Counted from the first letter of the stretch, positions 17,463 to 26,972 are shown. The stretch is DNA of 64,000 nucleotides from Rubrivivax sp. (GCA_016789955.1 JAEUPB010000103.1:47420-111419); one strand, 5' to 3'. Program-made: numbers and translations. Notes: generated by a model from the letters alone, not told the origin.

Positions 17463-18806
17463 GTGAGCGATGCCAACGACCCGTTCGCCGCCTACGGCTC
17501 CGATCGGACGGTGATCAAGCCGTCCGCCGGCCGCCCCGGTGCGGCCGCTCCCGCTGCGCCGGCCGGTGCGGTGCCCGGAGGTGCCGCCTCGGCGGCGCCG
17601 GCCGGCGGCCGCGAAGCGCCGATGTCGATCGACGCAATGATGAGCGCGAGCCTGAATCCGCTCGTCAGCGCCGCGATTCCGGTGCTCGCCGCCGCGCCGC
17701 GCGTGCGCCACACGGCTCGCCACTCCAACCCGACCGGCCTGCGCGATGCGCTGGCCGACGGGGTGCGCAAGTTCGAGGCCCAGGCCCGCGCACAGGGACT
17801 GCCCAACGAGCAGGTGATCGCCGCGCGCTACATCCTGTGCACGCTGCTCGACGAGTCCGCGGCCAGCACGCCCTGGGGCGGCTCGGGGCAGTGGTCGGGC
17901 AACAGCCTGCTGGTGCAGTTCCACAACGAGACCTGGGGCGGCGAGAAGGTCTTCCAGCTGATGAGCAAGCTGGCCGAGAACGTCGACGCCAACCGCAACC
18001 TGCTCGAGCTGCTGTACGTGGTGCTCGGTCTCGGCTTCGAGGGGCGCTACCGGGTCATCGAGAACGGCGCGGCGCAGCTCGACAGCGTGCGCCAGCGATT
18101 GGCCCAGCTGCTCGGGCGCGGCCGCAGCTACGACAAGGCGCTGTCGCCACGCTGGCAGGGCGTGGCGCAGGCCGGCCAGCGCATCGTCGACGGGTTGCCG
18201 CTGTGGGTGATCGGCACCGCGCTGCTGGTGCTGCTGGCGATCGTCTACGCCGGGCTGCGCTGGTCGCTGGCCAATGCCGCCGATGGGGCCTTCGGCAAGC
18301 TGGCGGCGCTGGACGCCAAGCGCGTGCAGGTGGCTGCGCCGCCGCCCCCGCCGCCCAAGGCGCCCGCGCCGCGGCTGGCCACGCTGCTGGCACCCGAGAT
18401 CAAGGCCGGCCTCGTGGAGGTGCAGGATCTCGCCGATCGCTCCACCGTGACCATCAAGGGCGACGGCTTCTTCGAACCGGGCAGCACCGAGGTGGCCTCG
18501 GCCGTGCGCACGCTGCTGCCCCGCATCGGCCAGTCGCTGGCCACGCTGAAGGGCAACGTGCTGATCACCGGCCACACCGACAACCAACCGATCCGCACGT
18601 TGCGGTTCCCGTCGAACTGGCACCTGTCGCAGGAGCGGGCCGACGCCGTCCGCGGCGAGCTTGCGCGCCTGGTCGATCCGGCCCGTCTGCGTGCCGAAGG
18701 CCGGGCCGACACCCAGCCGATCGCCGACAACGCCACCCCTGCCGGTCGCGCCCGCAACCGGCGCGTCGAAGTCACGCTGTTCGTCACCCAGACGCCCGCA
18801 TCATGA
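17463..18806 (+). CDS. tssL: T6SS membrane-complex protein TssL (DotU + OmpA domain)
   Basis: 447 residues from GTG 17463. An N-terminal disordered tail holds DRTVIKP with Thr16. The cytoplasmic DotU/IcmH domain follows (about 55-235; ARYILCTLLDESAASTPWGG), then one membrane span (about 244-265, LPLWVIGTALLVLLAIVYAGL). A Pro-rich periplasmic linker leads to an OmpA-like peptidoglycan-binding domain (GHTDNQPI at about 369, then SQERADAV and RNRRVEV). TssL with TssM forms the inner-membrane channel; the OmpA part anchors it to the cell wall. In Agrobacterium tumefaciens PpkA phosphorylates TssL near its N-terminus (Thr14) and Fha binds that site; the motif here suggests the same. The stop overlaps tssM by 4 bp. 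Confidence 0.96.
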   Translation: MSDANDPFAAYGSDRTVIKPSAGRPGAAAPAAPAGAVPGGAASAAPAGGREAPMSIDAMMSASLNPLVSAAIPVLAAAPRVRHTARHSNPTGLRDALADGVRKFEAQARAQGLPNEQVIAARYILCTLLDESAASTPWGGSGQWSGNSLLVQFHNETWGGEKVFQLMSKLAENVDANRNLLELLYVVLGLGFEGRYRVIENGAAQLDSVRQRLAQLLGRGRSYDKALSPRWQGVAQAGQRIVDGLPLWVIGTALLVLLAIVYAGLRWSLANAADGAFGKLAALDAKRVQVAAPPPPPPKAPAPRLATLLAPEIKAGLVEVQDLADRSTVTIKGDGFFEPGSTEVASAVRTLLPRIGQSLATLKGNVLITGHTDNQPIRTLRFPSNWHLSQERADAVRGELARLVDPARLRAEGRADTQPIADNATPAGRARNRRVEVTLFVTQTPAS

Positions 18807-21800
18807 AGCGCCTGAAGGACTTTCTGCTGCATCCGCTCGTGCTCGCCGCGATCGGCTTCCTGCTGCTGGCCCTGCTGATCTGGTATGTCGGGCCGCTGAT
18901 CGGCCTGGATGGCGAGTTCACGCGGCTGCTGGCGATCCTGCTGCTCGCGATCGTGTTCGGCATCGTCGCGGGGATCAAGGCCTGGCGTCGGCGCCGTGCC
19001 AACAGAAAGCTGGCCAAGGGCCTGGCCGGCGGATCCGGCGCGAGCAGCACCGAGCGCGAGGCCAAGGCGCTGGAGGAGCGTTTCGGCCAGGCCCTCGCGG
19101 CGCTCGAGGAGAGTGCCCGCAAGAGCGGCCGCACCGGCTTCTTCAAGCGCGGCCAGTACCTCTACGAACTGCCCTGGTACATGTTCGTCGGTGCCCCGGG
19201 CTCGGGCAAGACGACCGCGCTGCTCAACGCCGGGCTCACGTTCCCGCTGGCCGGCAAGATGGGGCAGGCCTCGGTGCGCGGCGTCGGCGGCACGCGCAAC
19301 TGCGAATGGTGGTTCACCGACGAGGCGGTGCTGATCGACACCGCCGGCCGCTACGCCACCCAGGACTCCGACAGCGCCACCGACGCCGCGGCGTGGGAGA
19401 AGTTCCTGGCGCTGCTGGTCAAGGCGCGCCCGCGCCGGCCTCTGAACGGCGTGCTGCTGACGGTCAACGTGCAGGACCTGCTGCAGCAGAGCCCGGCCGA
19501 CCGCAAGGAGCATGCGGTGAAGCTGCGCACGCGGCTGCAGGAGCTGCACCAGCACCTGGGCGTGCGCCCGCCGATCTACGTCCTGGTCACGAAGTGCGAC
19601 CTGATCGCCGGCTTCAACGAGACCTTCGGCGAGTACGGCCGCGAGGAGCGCGAGCAGGTCTGGGGCTTCTCGTTCCCGTACGACCCCGCGAACCCCGAGA
19701 GCGGAACGTCGGCGCTGCAGAACTTCCCGAGCGAGTTCGCGGCGCTCGGCAAGAGGCTGCGCGAACGGCTGGTCGACCGCATGCAGGCCGAGACCGACGT
19801 GCTCAAGCGGGCTGCGATCTTCTCGTTCCCGCAGCAGTTCGAAGGGATCAAGGGCCTGCTCGGCGGCTTCCTCGAGCAGGTCTTCGAGGGCGGCGGTGAA
19901 CTCGAGGAGCGGCCGCTGGTGCGCGGCGTCTACTTCACGAGCGGCACCCAGGAAGGCACGCCGATCGACCGCGTGCTGGGCACGCTCGCGCGCACCTTCG
20001 GCGTCGACCAGCGGGCGGCATCGGTCGCGTCGTCGCGCGGCAAGGCCTTCTTCCTCACGCGCCTGCTGAAGGAGGTCGTGTTCGCGGAGCAGGGGCTCGT
20101 CGGCGTGAACCGGCAGGTCGAGCTGCGCCGGCGGCGACTGCGCCTGGCGGGCCTGTCCGCGATGGGTCTGGCGACCGTGGTGACGCTCGCCGGTTGGGGC
20201 CTGAGCTACACCCGCAACATGAGCTACCTGGCCGATGTCGAGGCCCGCATCCCCGACGTGCAGGCGGCCGTGGCCGCCGTGCCGCCGGCCGCCGGTGCCG
20301 AGCTGTCGGTGCTGCCCAACGCGCTGGACAAGCTCGTCGCAGTGCCGGAGCCCTCGTCCTTCCCGCTGGAAGACCCGCCGCTGCAGAACTCGTTCGGGCT
20401 GTACCAGGGCCGTTACGTCGCCGCCGGGGCACGCATCGGCTACCAGAAGATGCTCGACAACGCGCTGCTTCCGCGCGTGGCGCGGCGGCTGGAGGAGCGC
20501 TTGCGCACCGCCAACCGCGACAACCTCGAGTACGCGTACGAGGCGCTGAAGAGCTACCTGATGCTCTACACGCCCGAGCACTTCGACGGCGAGGCGCTGA
20601 AGGCCTGGGTCGCCCTCGACTGGGACGAGAACCTCGCCCAGACGCTCACGGCCGAGCAGCGCGCCGCGCTCGCGCAGCATCTGGATTCCGCGTTCTCCAG
20701 AGGTGCGCCGCAGATGGCCACGCCGATGGACGCGCCTCTGGTGGCCAACGTGCGCGAGATGCTCGTGGCCTATCCGCTGGAGTACCGCGTGTTCAGCCGC
20801 ATCCGCCGCAGCCGGGTGGGTGCCGACATGCCGGACTTCACCGCGGCATCGGCCGGCGGGCCGAAGGCCGTGCAGGTCTTCGAGCGCGCCTCCGGCCAGC
20901 CGCTGACCCGCGGCATCCCGGGCCTGTTCACGCGCGACGGCTACTTCAAGGCGTTCAAGCCGGCGATCGCCAAGGTCGCCCCGCAACTCGCCGAGGAGGA
21001 GGCCTGGGTGCTCGGCGTCGTCCGGCCCGGCGACAGCCTGAAGCAGTCGGCCGCGTCGCTGCTGGCCGGCGGCGGCAACACCGAGCTCGACAGCCGCGTG
21101 CGGCGTCTGTACCTGCAGGAGTACATCAAGCAATACGACCAGTACCTGGCCGACGTGCGGCTGATCCGGCTCACCGGGCTGGATCGCAGCATCACCGTGG
21201 CCGGGCTGCTGGCCGCGCCGGATTCGCCGTTGGCTGCCTACCTGCGGGGCGTGGCGCGCGAAACCCAGCTTGCCGAGATGGCCAAGGCTGCGGCACAGGC
21301 CGGTGGCGCTGGCGTGCCCAAGGTCGGCGCCATCGGCAGGAAGCTGGAGCAGGCCAAGAAGGAGATCGGCGCCATCGTGGGCAAGCCCGACGACGCGCCG
21401 GCCGCGGGCAAGTCCGAACTGCTCGAACGCATGGTCGACGACCACTTCGAGAGCATCCATCGTCTGGTCCGGGGCACACCCGCCCCGATCGACGAAACCG
21501 GCAAGCTGTTCAACGACACCTTTGCCTACCTCACTGCGGTCGACGCGGCGAAGAAGAGCAAGTCGCCACCGCCGCCGCCGCCCGCCGGCGGGGGCAAGGC
21601 CGCCGCCGGTGTGCAACCTGAGCCGATCAAGTCGATGCTCGGGGCGCTGGCCGATGCGGCTGCCAAGGACGGGCTGAGCGCCGGACAGGTCGGCCTGACG
21701 GCCGAGTTGAAGCCGATCGCCGAGCAGTGCCAGAAGACGATCGCGGGTCGGTACCCGTTCGCCCTGGGCAGCAAGGCCGACGTGCTGCCCGATGACTTCG

Positions 21801-22372
21801 GCCAGATGTTCGGCAGTGGAGGCCAGCTCGACGACTTCTTCCAGCGCAGACTGAGCAGCCTCGTCGATGTGGGCGTGACGCCCTGGGCGTACCGGCCGCT
21901 CTCCGACGGGAGCAAGCCGCCGCCCGTCGCCGCCCTGGCGCACTTCCAGCATGCCTCGAAGATCCGCGAGGCCTTCTTCCGCGGTGGCGGCAAGATCCCC
22001 GGATTCAAGGTCGACCTGCGCGTGCTCGAGATGGACGCCGGCGTGAAGGAACTGGTGCTCGACGTCGACGGCCAGGCGATGAAGTTCGCCGCCGGCAACA
22101 CCGCGGCGCAGACCCTCACGTGGCCGAGCCAACGCGTGGCCTCGCAGATCAAGCTCAGCCTCGGCGGCACGCCGCAGTTGTTCGAGGGGCCCTGGGCGCT
22201 GTTCCGCCTGATCGGCCAGTTCGAGGTGCAGCCGTCGGCACAGCCCGAGCGTTTCACGGTGGTTGTCAACGTCGACGGCAAGAAGGCCAAGCTCGAGGTG
22301 ATCTCCGCCAGTGCGCTCAATCCGTTGCGCCTGCGCGAGATGCAGGCGTTCCGGTGCCCCGAAACCTTGTGA
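18803..22372 (+). CDS. tssM: T6SS membrane-complex protein TssM (IcmF)
   Basis: 1189 residues from ATG 18803 (ATGA overlap with tssL). Two N-terminal membrane spans (about 10-33 and 41-62) precede a cytoplasmic NTPase-like domain with Walker A GAPGSGKTT at 130-138. A third span lies at about 449-470 (LSAMGLATVVTLAGWGLSY). The large periplasmic part follows, with a Pro/Ala-rich insertion around 920-935, and ends in the conserved beta domain (WPSQRVASQIKLSL ... LFRLIGQFEV). TssM spans the periplasm and connects TssL to the outer membrane. Length and domain order are normal. Confidence 0.97.
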   Translation: MKRLKDFLLHPLVLAAIGFLLLALLIWYVGPLIGLDGEFTRLLAILLLAIVFGIVAGIKAWRRRRANRKLAKGLAGGSGASSTEREAKALEERFGQALAALEESARKSGRTGFFKRGQYLYELPWYMFVGAPGSGKTTALLNAGLTFPLAGKMGQASVRGVGGTRNCEWWFTDEAVLIDTAGRYATQDSDSATDAAAWEKFLALLVKARPRRPLNGVLLTVNVQDLLQQSPADRKEHAVKLRTRLQELHQHLGVRPPIYVLVTKCDLIAGFNETFGEYGREEREQVWGFSFPYDPANPESGTSALQNFPSEFAALGKRLRERLVDRMQAETDVLKRAAIFSFPQQFEGIKGLLGGFLEQVFEGGGELEERPLVRGVYFTSGTQEGTPIDRVLGTLARTFGVDQRAASVASSRGKAFFLTRLLKEVVFAEQGLVGVNRQVELRRRRLRLAGLSAMGLATVVTLAGWGLSYTRNMSYLADVEARIPDVQAAVAAVPPAAGAELSVLPNALDKLVAVPEPSSFPLEDPPLQNSFGLYQGRYVAAGARIGYQKMLDNALLPRVARRLEERLRTANRDNLEYAYEALKSYLMLYTPEHFDGEALKAWVALDWDENLAQTLTAEQRAALAQHLDSAFSRGAPQMATPMDAPLVANVREMLVAYPLEYRVFSRIRRSRVGADMPDFTAASAGGPKAVQVFERASGQPLTRGIPGLFTRDGYFKAFKPAIAKVAPQLAEEEAWVLGVVRPGDSLKQSAASLLAGGGNTELDSRVRRLYLQEYIKQYDQYLADVRLIRLTGLDRSITVAGLLAAPDSPLAAYLRGVARETQLAEMAKAAAQAGGAGVPKVGAIGRKLEQAKKEIGAIVGKPDDAPAAGKSELLERMVDDHFESIHRLVRGTPAPIDETGKLFNDTFAYLTAVDAAKKSKSPPPPPPAGGGKAAAGVQPEPIKSMLGALADAAAKDGLSAGQVGLTAELKPIAEQCQKTIAGRYPFALGSKADVLPDDFGQMFGSGGQLDDFFQRRLSSLVDVGVTPWAYRPLSDGSKPPPVAALAHFQHASKIREAFFRGGGKIPGFKVDLRVLEMDAGVKELVLDVDGQAMKFAAGNTAAQTLTWPSQRVASQIKLSLGGTPQLFEGPWALFRLIGQFEVQPSAQPERFTVVVNVDGKKAKLEVISASALNPLRLREMQAFRCPETL

Positions 22373-22382
22373 AGGAGCCGTG

Positions 22383-23123
22383 ATGAAAGTCTCCAAGGCG
22401 CTCTCGGACCGCGGCTGGAAGGACGTCACGTCCGACAACAAGGTCAAGGACAACGGGCTGCAGAAGGCGTTGGAGAAACTGGCCAAGGTCGCCGACGACG
22501 CGCACGACGAGGCCGCCAAGGCCCTGTCCGAGGTGACCAAGCTGGCGCAGGCCCTGAAGAAGGACCGCGCGGTGGCGGCGATGGCCGAGGTCGTCAAGTA
22601 CCTCGGTTCGATGATCGATGCGGCCGATGCCGCGGCGAAGCTGGTCGAGAAGGACCAGGCCGCGCAGGAGAAGAAGCAGAAGGCTCAGGCCGCCGCCGAC
22701 GCCAAGAAGAAGAAAAAGGACGAAGAGGAAGACGCCGCGGCCGAGGACGAAGAGGACGGCGAAGACGACGAAACCTCCGAGCTGCTGACGACCAAGTTCA
22801 AGCCGCTGCTCAAGCTCGTGCAGAAGGGCGACAAGCTGTACACCCTCGTTGCCAAGTCGGGCAAGAAGGTCGTGATCATGCTGTCGCGCAAGCCGATCCC
22901 GCCCGCGCGCCGGCGCATCCTCTCCGAAGCACTGGGTGGCGGCAGCACGAAGTACTACCCGGGTACGTGCAGCCTCGAGGCCGGCGTGGTGACGTTCCAC
23001 CTCAGCGCCGAGGTTGCCGGCCTCACGAAGCTCGTGAAGCTGGCCTTGCTGGAGCAGTCGGGCATCCGCGTCAACAAGGTGGTGTGCCGCGGCGAGGACG
23101 GCGAGGACAACGAGGACGATTGA
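22383..23123 (+). CDS. Unknown T6SS-linked protein, paralogue A
   Basis: 246 residues, 10 bp after tssM with GAAGGAG before the ATG. Three parts are visible: a helical N-terminal domain (1-85; LSDRGWKDV, KVKDNGLQKALEKL), a charged Lys/Ala then Asp/Glu-rich linker (86-130, probably coiled or disordered), and a compact C-terminal domain (131-240; FKPLLKLVQKGDKL, VIMLSRKPIPPARRRIL, GGGSTKYYPGTCSLEAG) with an acidic tail. It is clearly homologous over its whole length to the gene at 25752. No known family, signal peptide or catalytic motif was recognised. Its position in the core operon suggests a T6SS accessory, effector or chaperone role. Confidence 0.75.
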   Translation: MKVSKALSDRGWKDVTSDNKVKDNGLQKALEKLAKVADDAHDEAAKALSEVTKLAQALKKDRAVAAMAEVVKYLGSMIDAADAAAKLVEKDQAAQEKKQKAQAAADAKKKKKDEEEDAAAEDEEDGEDDETSELLTTKFKPLLKLVQKGDKLYTLVAKSGKKVVIMLSRKPIPPARRRILSEALGGGSTKYYPGTCSLEAGVVTFHLSAEVAGLTKLVKLALLEQSGIRVNKVVCRGEDGEDNEDD

Positions 23124-23145
23124 AGGCCCGGCGACGGGTGCGGGC

Positions 23146-25623
23146 TCAAGGCCAGCGCCTGCCGATGCTCCTGAGGAAGGCCTCCCGCACCTCCGCCTGC
23201 GGCCGCGAGCCCAGGCGCGACGCGAGCGTCGACAGTGCCACAGCGCGCAGGTCGCCGTTTCCGGCGACGATCACGCAGCCCGGCGCGGGCACCTGGCTGG
23301 CGCAGTCGGCCAGAGCGCGGTCCTCGGCCCACTCGGTACGGGACTCACCTTGAGCGGTGTTCCAGGTGAGCGTTCCGCCCGTCGAGACGCCGACGGCGAG
23401 CGCGCTCTTCCAGCGCAACCTGCGCACCTCGGTCTGCAAGCGGTCGAGCCGCCGTCGATCGTCGGGTGACTGCACGTCCAGCAACGTGGCAAAGCCATCG
23501 GCAAGGCCTTGCGGCGACGCTTCCCGCAGGCGCGAGCGGGCGCGTGTCCACGCGCCCGCGGGCGCTGGCGGCGTCGAGGCGCCGACGGCCGGCGAGGGAG
23601 GGGACGAGGGTGCCGGTGCCGGGACGTGGGCGGGTGCTGGAGCGGGTGCAGGTGTGGGCGCCGCTGCTGCGGCGGGAGCGAGACGCAGTTCCCGGATCGC
23701 CTCCTCCACCGTCCGCATCCACGCCGAGCGCACGGCGGCCGGGGATTCGGTGCCGAGCTGTCGGGCCGCCACCAGGAACGTGCTGCGCAGGAACGTGGCG
23801 TTGACCTGTACCGTGGGGCAGAAGCGCCCGCGGGCACGCTCCGCGCAGAGGCGCTGGGCGGCGGAGGCGGCCGCCGCGGCATCCACGCCCTGTGCCCACG
23901 CGTGCACGAAGCGGCCGTCGCGCACTCCGAGCGCGTAGGCGAACGGCCGCCGTTGCTCGGCCAGCAGCGCATCGAACTCCTGCAATCTCTCGGCGTCCCG
24001 CTCGTGCAGGGGCTCCAGCAGCCGCCGCATCGCCGCGGTGAGGCGGTTGGGTACGGGCACGGACTCGAATCGCGCCGGGCTGACCCGGTCGGCCCAGTCG
24101 AATGGCGCCACCGTCGCCGCGGCGGCCGTCGTCGGTCGCGGAGCCGGCCCCGCAGCGATGGCCGGCCCGGTTGCTCGTGCGGCTTCGCCCGGCGGGCGGT
24201 CAGCGGCGCGGGGCGGTGCGGCTGCGGCCGCGGGCGGTGAGGGTGCCGGCGCCGCCGGTGCCGCCGATGCCGAGGTCGATCGCTTGGGGATCGTCGGCAC
24301 GACCGCTGGTGCTGCCGCCGACGCCGGTTCAGCTCTCGCCGGAGCAGCAATCGAGGCCACGTTGCCGGACGCGGCCAGCGAGGCCGAGGCGCCCGCGTCC
24401 ACCGCGCGGGTGGCTCCAGGCGGCGGAGCGGCCGCAGGCCCTGGTGGTTGGGCCGGGACGACCGTCTCGATGGGCGTGGCGATCGTCCCGGGGGCCGTCG
24501 CGTTGCCGCGCCAGGCGACGTAGAAGCCACCCACGGCGATCGCTCCGAACCCGGCGATCGCAGCGAACAGCGGCAGCAGGCGTCCGGGCGCCGGCGTGGG
24601 CGTGGGCGTGGCGCCCGGCGCGGCAGCCGGCGCAAGCCCGCGGTTCGCCGCGGCGGTGTCGGATGTCGCAGGTGTCGGCGGCTGCCTGGCCGGCGCCGTC
24701 GCCGCGGGAGGGGTCAGCACGACGGTCGCGTCGGCGTCGCCGGTGCCGGCCTCAGCCATGGCCTGCGAAAGCTCGGCCGCCATTTCGCGCGCCGTGGCGG
24801 GCCGCTGTTCGGGCTTCTTGGCCAGGGCGCGCGCCATCAGCGGGTCCCACGCCGGGCCGAGCGAGGGCATGCGGCGCGACGGTGGATCGGGATCGACCTC
24901 GAGCACCTGGCGAATCACCGTGGCCACCGAGCCGGAGAAGGGGGGTGTGCCGGTCAGCAGTTCGTACAGCAGCACCCCGCACGAGAACAGGTCGCTGCGG
25001 CCGTCCACCGCAAGCCCGAGGATCTGCTCGGGCGACATGTACATCGGCGTGCCGATGATGGTGCCGGCCTGCGTCAGCTCCGACGCCTCGATGCGCGCGA
25101 CGCCGAAGTCCGCCAGCTTGACGGTGCCGTCGGGCAGCATGAACACGTTGGCCGGCTTGATGTCGCGGTGCGTCACGCCTCGCTCGTGCGCGTGCTGCAG
25201 CGCCTGGAGGATCGCCGTGACGATGATCGCGGCTTGCGCAGGCGTGCGCACGCGGCCGGCGTCGAGCCACCGGCGCAGGTCGGTGCCCTCGATGAACTCC
25301 ATCGCGATGTACGCGACCGGGTGGCCGTCCGGGTCCGGCTCCTCGCCGTAGTCGTGGATGGCGACGATGCCCGCGTGGTTCAGCCGACCGGCGGCCTGGG
25401 CCTCGCGCTTCAGCCGCGCGACGAGGTCGCTCCCCTGTGTCGAGCCGAAGTCGTCGCGACGGATCATCTTGATCGCCACGCGCCGCTGGATCACGGCGTC
25501 GTAGGCCTCGAACACGACCCCCATCGAGCCCTTGCCGATCTCGCGGCGGATCTCGTACTTGCCCAGGCGCTCGGGGTGTGCGGCCATCGCCGCGATGATC
25601 GAGCATGCACCCGCCCGCGGCAT
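23146..25623 (-). CDS. ppkA: Membrane Ser/Thr protein kinase (PpkA-type) with duplicated C-terminal domain
   Basis: 825 residues from ATG 25623; ATG 25587 (residue 13, MAAHPERLGKYEI) is an equally possible start. The kinase domain covers about 23-290: glycine loop GKGSMG 30-35, Lys52, HRDIKPAN 152-159, DFG 172-174, and GTPMYMSPEQ. One membrane span (about 349-371) and a long Ala/Pro linker follow. The outer region carries two similar units at about 559-642 and 738-821. Each has ALGV/AVGV, a C-x8-C pair (593/602 and 774/783), and a similar helix end (AAVRSAWMRTV versus AEVREAFLRSI). PpkA starts the phosphorylation cascade of T6SS; the phosphatase, FHA reader and TssL target are all encoded nearby. 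The gene is inverted relative to its neighbours. Confidence 0.9.
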   Translation of the reverse strand: MPRAGACSIIAAMAAHPERLGKYEIRREIGKGSMGVVFEAYDAVIQRRVAIKMIRRDDFGSTQGSDLVARLKREAQAAGRLNHAGIVAIHDYGEEPDPDGHPVAYIAMEFIEGTDLRRWLDAGRVRTPAQAAIIVTAILQALQHAHERGVTHRDIKPANVFMLPDGTVKLADFGVARIEASELTQAGTIIGTPMYMSPEQILGLAVDGRSDLFSCGVLLYELLTGTPPFSGSVATVIRQVLEVDPDPPSRRMPSLGPAWDPLMARALAKKPEQRPATAREMAAELSQAMAEAGTGDADATVVLTPPAATAPARQPPTPATSDTAAANRGLAPAAAPGATPTPTPAPGRLLPLFAAIAGFGAIAVGGFYVAWRGNATAPGTIATPIETVVPAQPPGPAAAPPPGATRAVDAGASASLAASGNVASIAAPARAEPASAAAPAVVPTIPKRSTSASAAPAAPAPSPPAAAAAPPRAADRPPGEAARATGPAIAAGPAPRPTTAAAATVAPFDWADRVSPARFESVPVPNRLTAAMRRLLEPLHERDAERLQEFDALLAEQRRPFAYALGVRDGRFVHAWAQGVDAAAAASAAQRLCAERARGRFCPTVQVNATFLRSTFLVAARQLGTESPAAVRSAWMRTVEEAIRELRLAPAAAAAPTPAPAPAPAHVPAPAPSSPPSPAVGASTPPAPAGAWTRARSRLREASPQGLADGFATLLDVQSPDDRRRLDRLQTEVRRLRWKSALAVGVSTGGTLTWNTAQGESRTEWAEDRALADCASQVPAPGCVIVAGNGDLRAVALSTLASRLGSRPQAEVREAFLRSIGRRWP

Positions 25624-25751
25624 GCGGGTTCACCCCTTGGTGTGCCGTTCCGGCGTGCTCCATCCCATGTTCGCGTGCACGCGCGACGTTCATCGCGACG
25701 TACACTGCCGCGCTCAACGGCGCCGCTCGAGGCGCAGCGCGAGAGGGGTCC

Positions 25752-26972
25752 ATGCAGATCAAGGCGAAGGTCCTGAGCGACGCTGGGTGGAAGGACGTCG
25801 TTGCCAAGAACAAGGTCAAGGACAACGGCGTGCAGAAGGCGCTGGAGCGCCTGAAGCGCGTGTCCGACGACGATCACGGCGAGGTCGAGAAGATCCTCGA
25901 CGAACTCGCCAAGCTGATCGCGCAGCTGAAGAAGGACAAGGCGGTCGCTGCGGCGCAGGCGGTGATCAAGCACCTCACCGAGATGATGGCCAGCGTGGAG
26001 AGCACGCAGCGCGAGGCCGCCAAGGCCAAGGCCGAGCACGACAAGGCTCAGAAGGCCAAGGCCGAGGCCGAGAAGAAGGCCGCTGCCGAGGCGGCCCGCA
26101 AGGGCGACGACGAGGACGAGGAAGAGGCCGGGTCGGACCTCCTGACCGAGAAGCTCAAGCCGCTGCTCAAGATGGTCGCCAAGGGCGAGCGCATGCACGC
26201 GCTGGTGGCGAAGTCCGGCAAGCAGGTGAAGGTGCTGCTGTCACGCAAGCCGATACCGCCGGCGCGCCGCAAGCTGCTCGCCGACGAGCTGGGCGGTGGC
26301 AGCACGAAGTACTACCCCGGCCACTGCACACTCGAGGCCGGCGTGACGACCTTCACCCTGGCCGCCGAGGTGGCGGGGCTGTCCAAGCTCGTGAAGCTGG
26401 CGCTGCTCGAGCAGACCGGGCTGCGCGTCAACAAGCTGAAATGTCGCGGCGAGGACGGTGACGACGACGACGAGGACAGCGACGCTCCCGCCGGCGGGGG
26501 CGCTGCGGACGAGGCCGAGGGAGAGGATGACGGCGCTGCGGCAGGCAGCGGTGATCCGCATCAGGAGGCCATCGTCGCCGAGCTGGCGAAAGCGCCCGAG
26601 ATGTGGCGCGGCACTCGCGACCTGCTCCAGTTCAACGTCGACGCGTTGCGCCGCGCCATCGAAGAGCAGATCGCCGACGAGGCCGACGACTTCGTCGAGG
26701 ACGTCAAGGCCCAGCTGGGGCAGCTCGACCGCGTCTTCCAACGGCTCGACCAGCGGCTGTCGGACTCGCTCGCCAAGGCACGCGATGCGGGCAGCGATGA
26801 AGAGCGGGCGGGCGAACTCGGCATCTCCAGGGCCATCGTGGCCGACTATCTCAGCTATGTGAAGTCCGAGCCGCTGATCCGACACCTGGACGCCAATCCG
26901 TTCGGCGTGGCCACCAACCTCGAAGTCACGCTGACCGGAAGCCTGCAGCAGCTGGCCAAGGGACTGGTCTGA
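25752..26972 (+). CDS. Unknown T6SS-linked protein, paralogue B
   Basis: 406 residues from ATG 25752, preceded by GAGAGGGG. Residues 1-240 repeat the layout of the gene at 22383: LSDAGWKDV, KVKDNGVQKALERL, a Lys/Ala then acidic linker, and a C-terminal domain with LSRKPIPPARRKLL and GGGSTKYYPGHCTLEAG. It then adds about 165 residues: an acidic linker and a helical domain (about 275-406; PEMWRGTRDLLQFNVDALRRAIEEQ ... LGISRAIVADYLSYV). The two genes are also alike in DNA, so the duplication may be fairly recent; the kinase gene lies between them on the other strand. No family was recognised. Confidence 0.75.
   Translation: MQIKAKVLSDAGWKDVVAKNKVKDNGVQKALERLKRVSDDDHGEVEKILDELAKLIAQLKKDKAVAAAQAVIKHLTEMMASVESTQREAAKAKAEHDKAQKAKAEAEKKAAAEAARKGDDEDEEEAGSDLLTEKLKPLLKMVAKGERMHALVAKSGKQVKVLLSRKPIPPARRKLLADELGGGSTKYYPGHCTLEAGVTTFTLAAEVAGLSKLVKLALLEQTGLRVNKLKCRGEDGDDDDEDSDAPAGGGAADEAEGEDDGAAAGSGDPHQEAIVAELAKAPEMWRGTRDLLQFNVDALRRAIEEQIADEADDFVEDVKAQLGQLDRVFQRLDQRLSDSLAKARDAGSDEERAGELGISRAIVADYLSYVKSEPLIRHLDANPFGVATNLEVTLTGSLQQLAKGLV

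Noticed and set aside
18245-22597. A 1450-residue open frame on the reverse strand opposite tssM
   Set aside because: It is the antisense shadow of a well-recognised TssM; the translation is Arg/His/Gln-rich low-information sequence without motifs, as expected in high-GC DNA.
22690-22770. Purine-rich run after tssM looking like a transcript end or replication element
   Set aside because: It encodes the Lys then Asp/Glu-rich linker of a protein whose paralogue has the same linker at the protein level.
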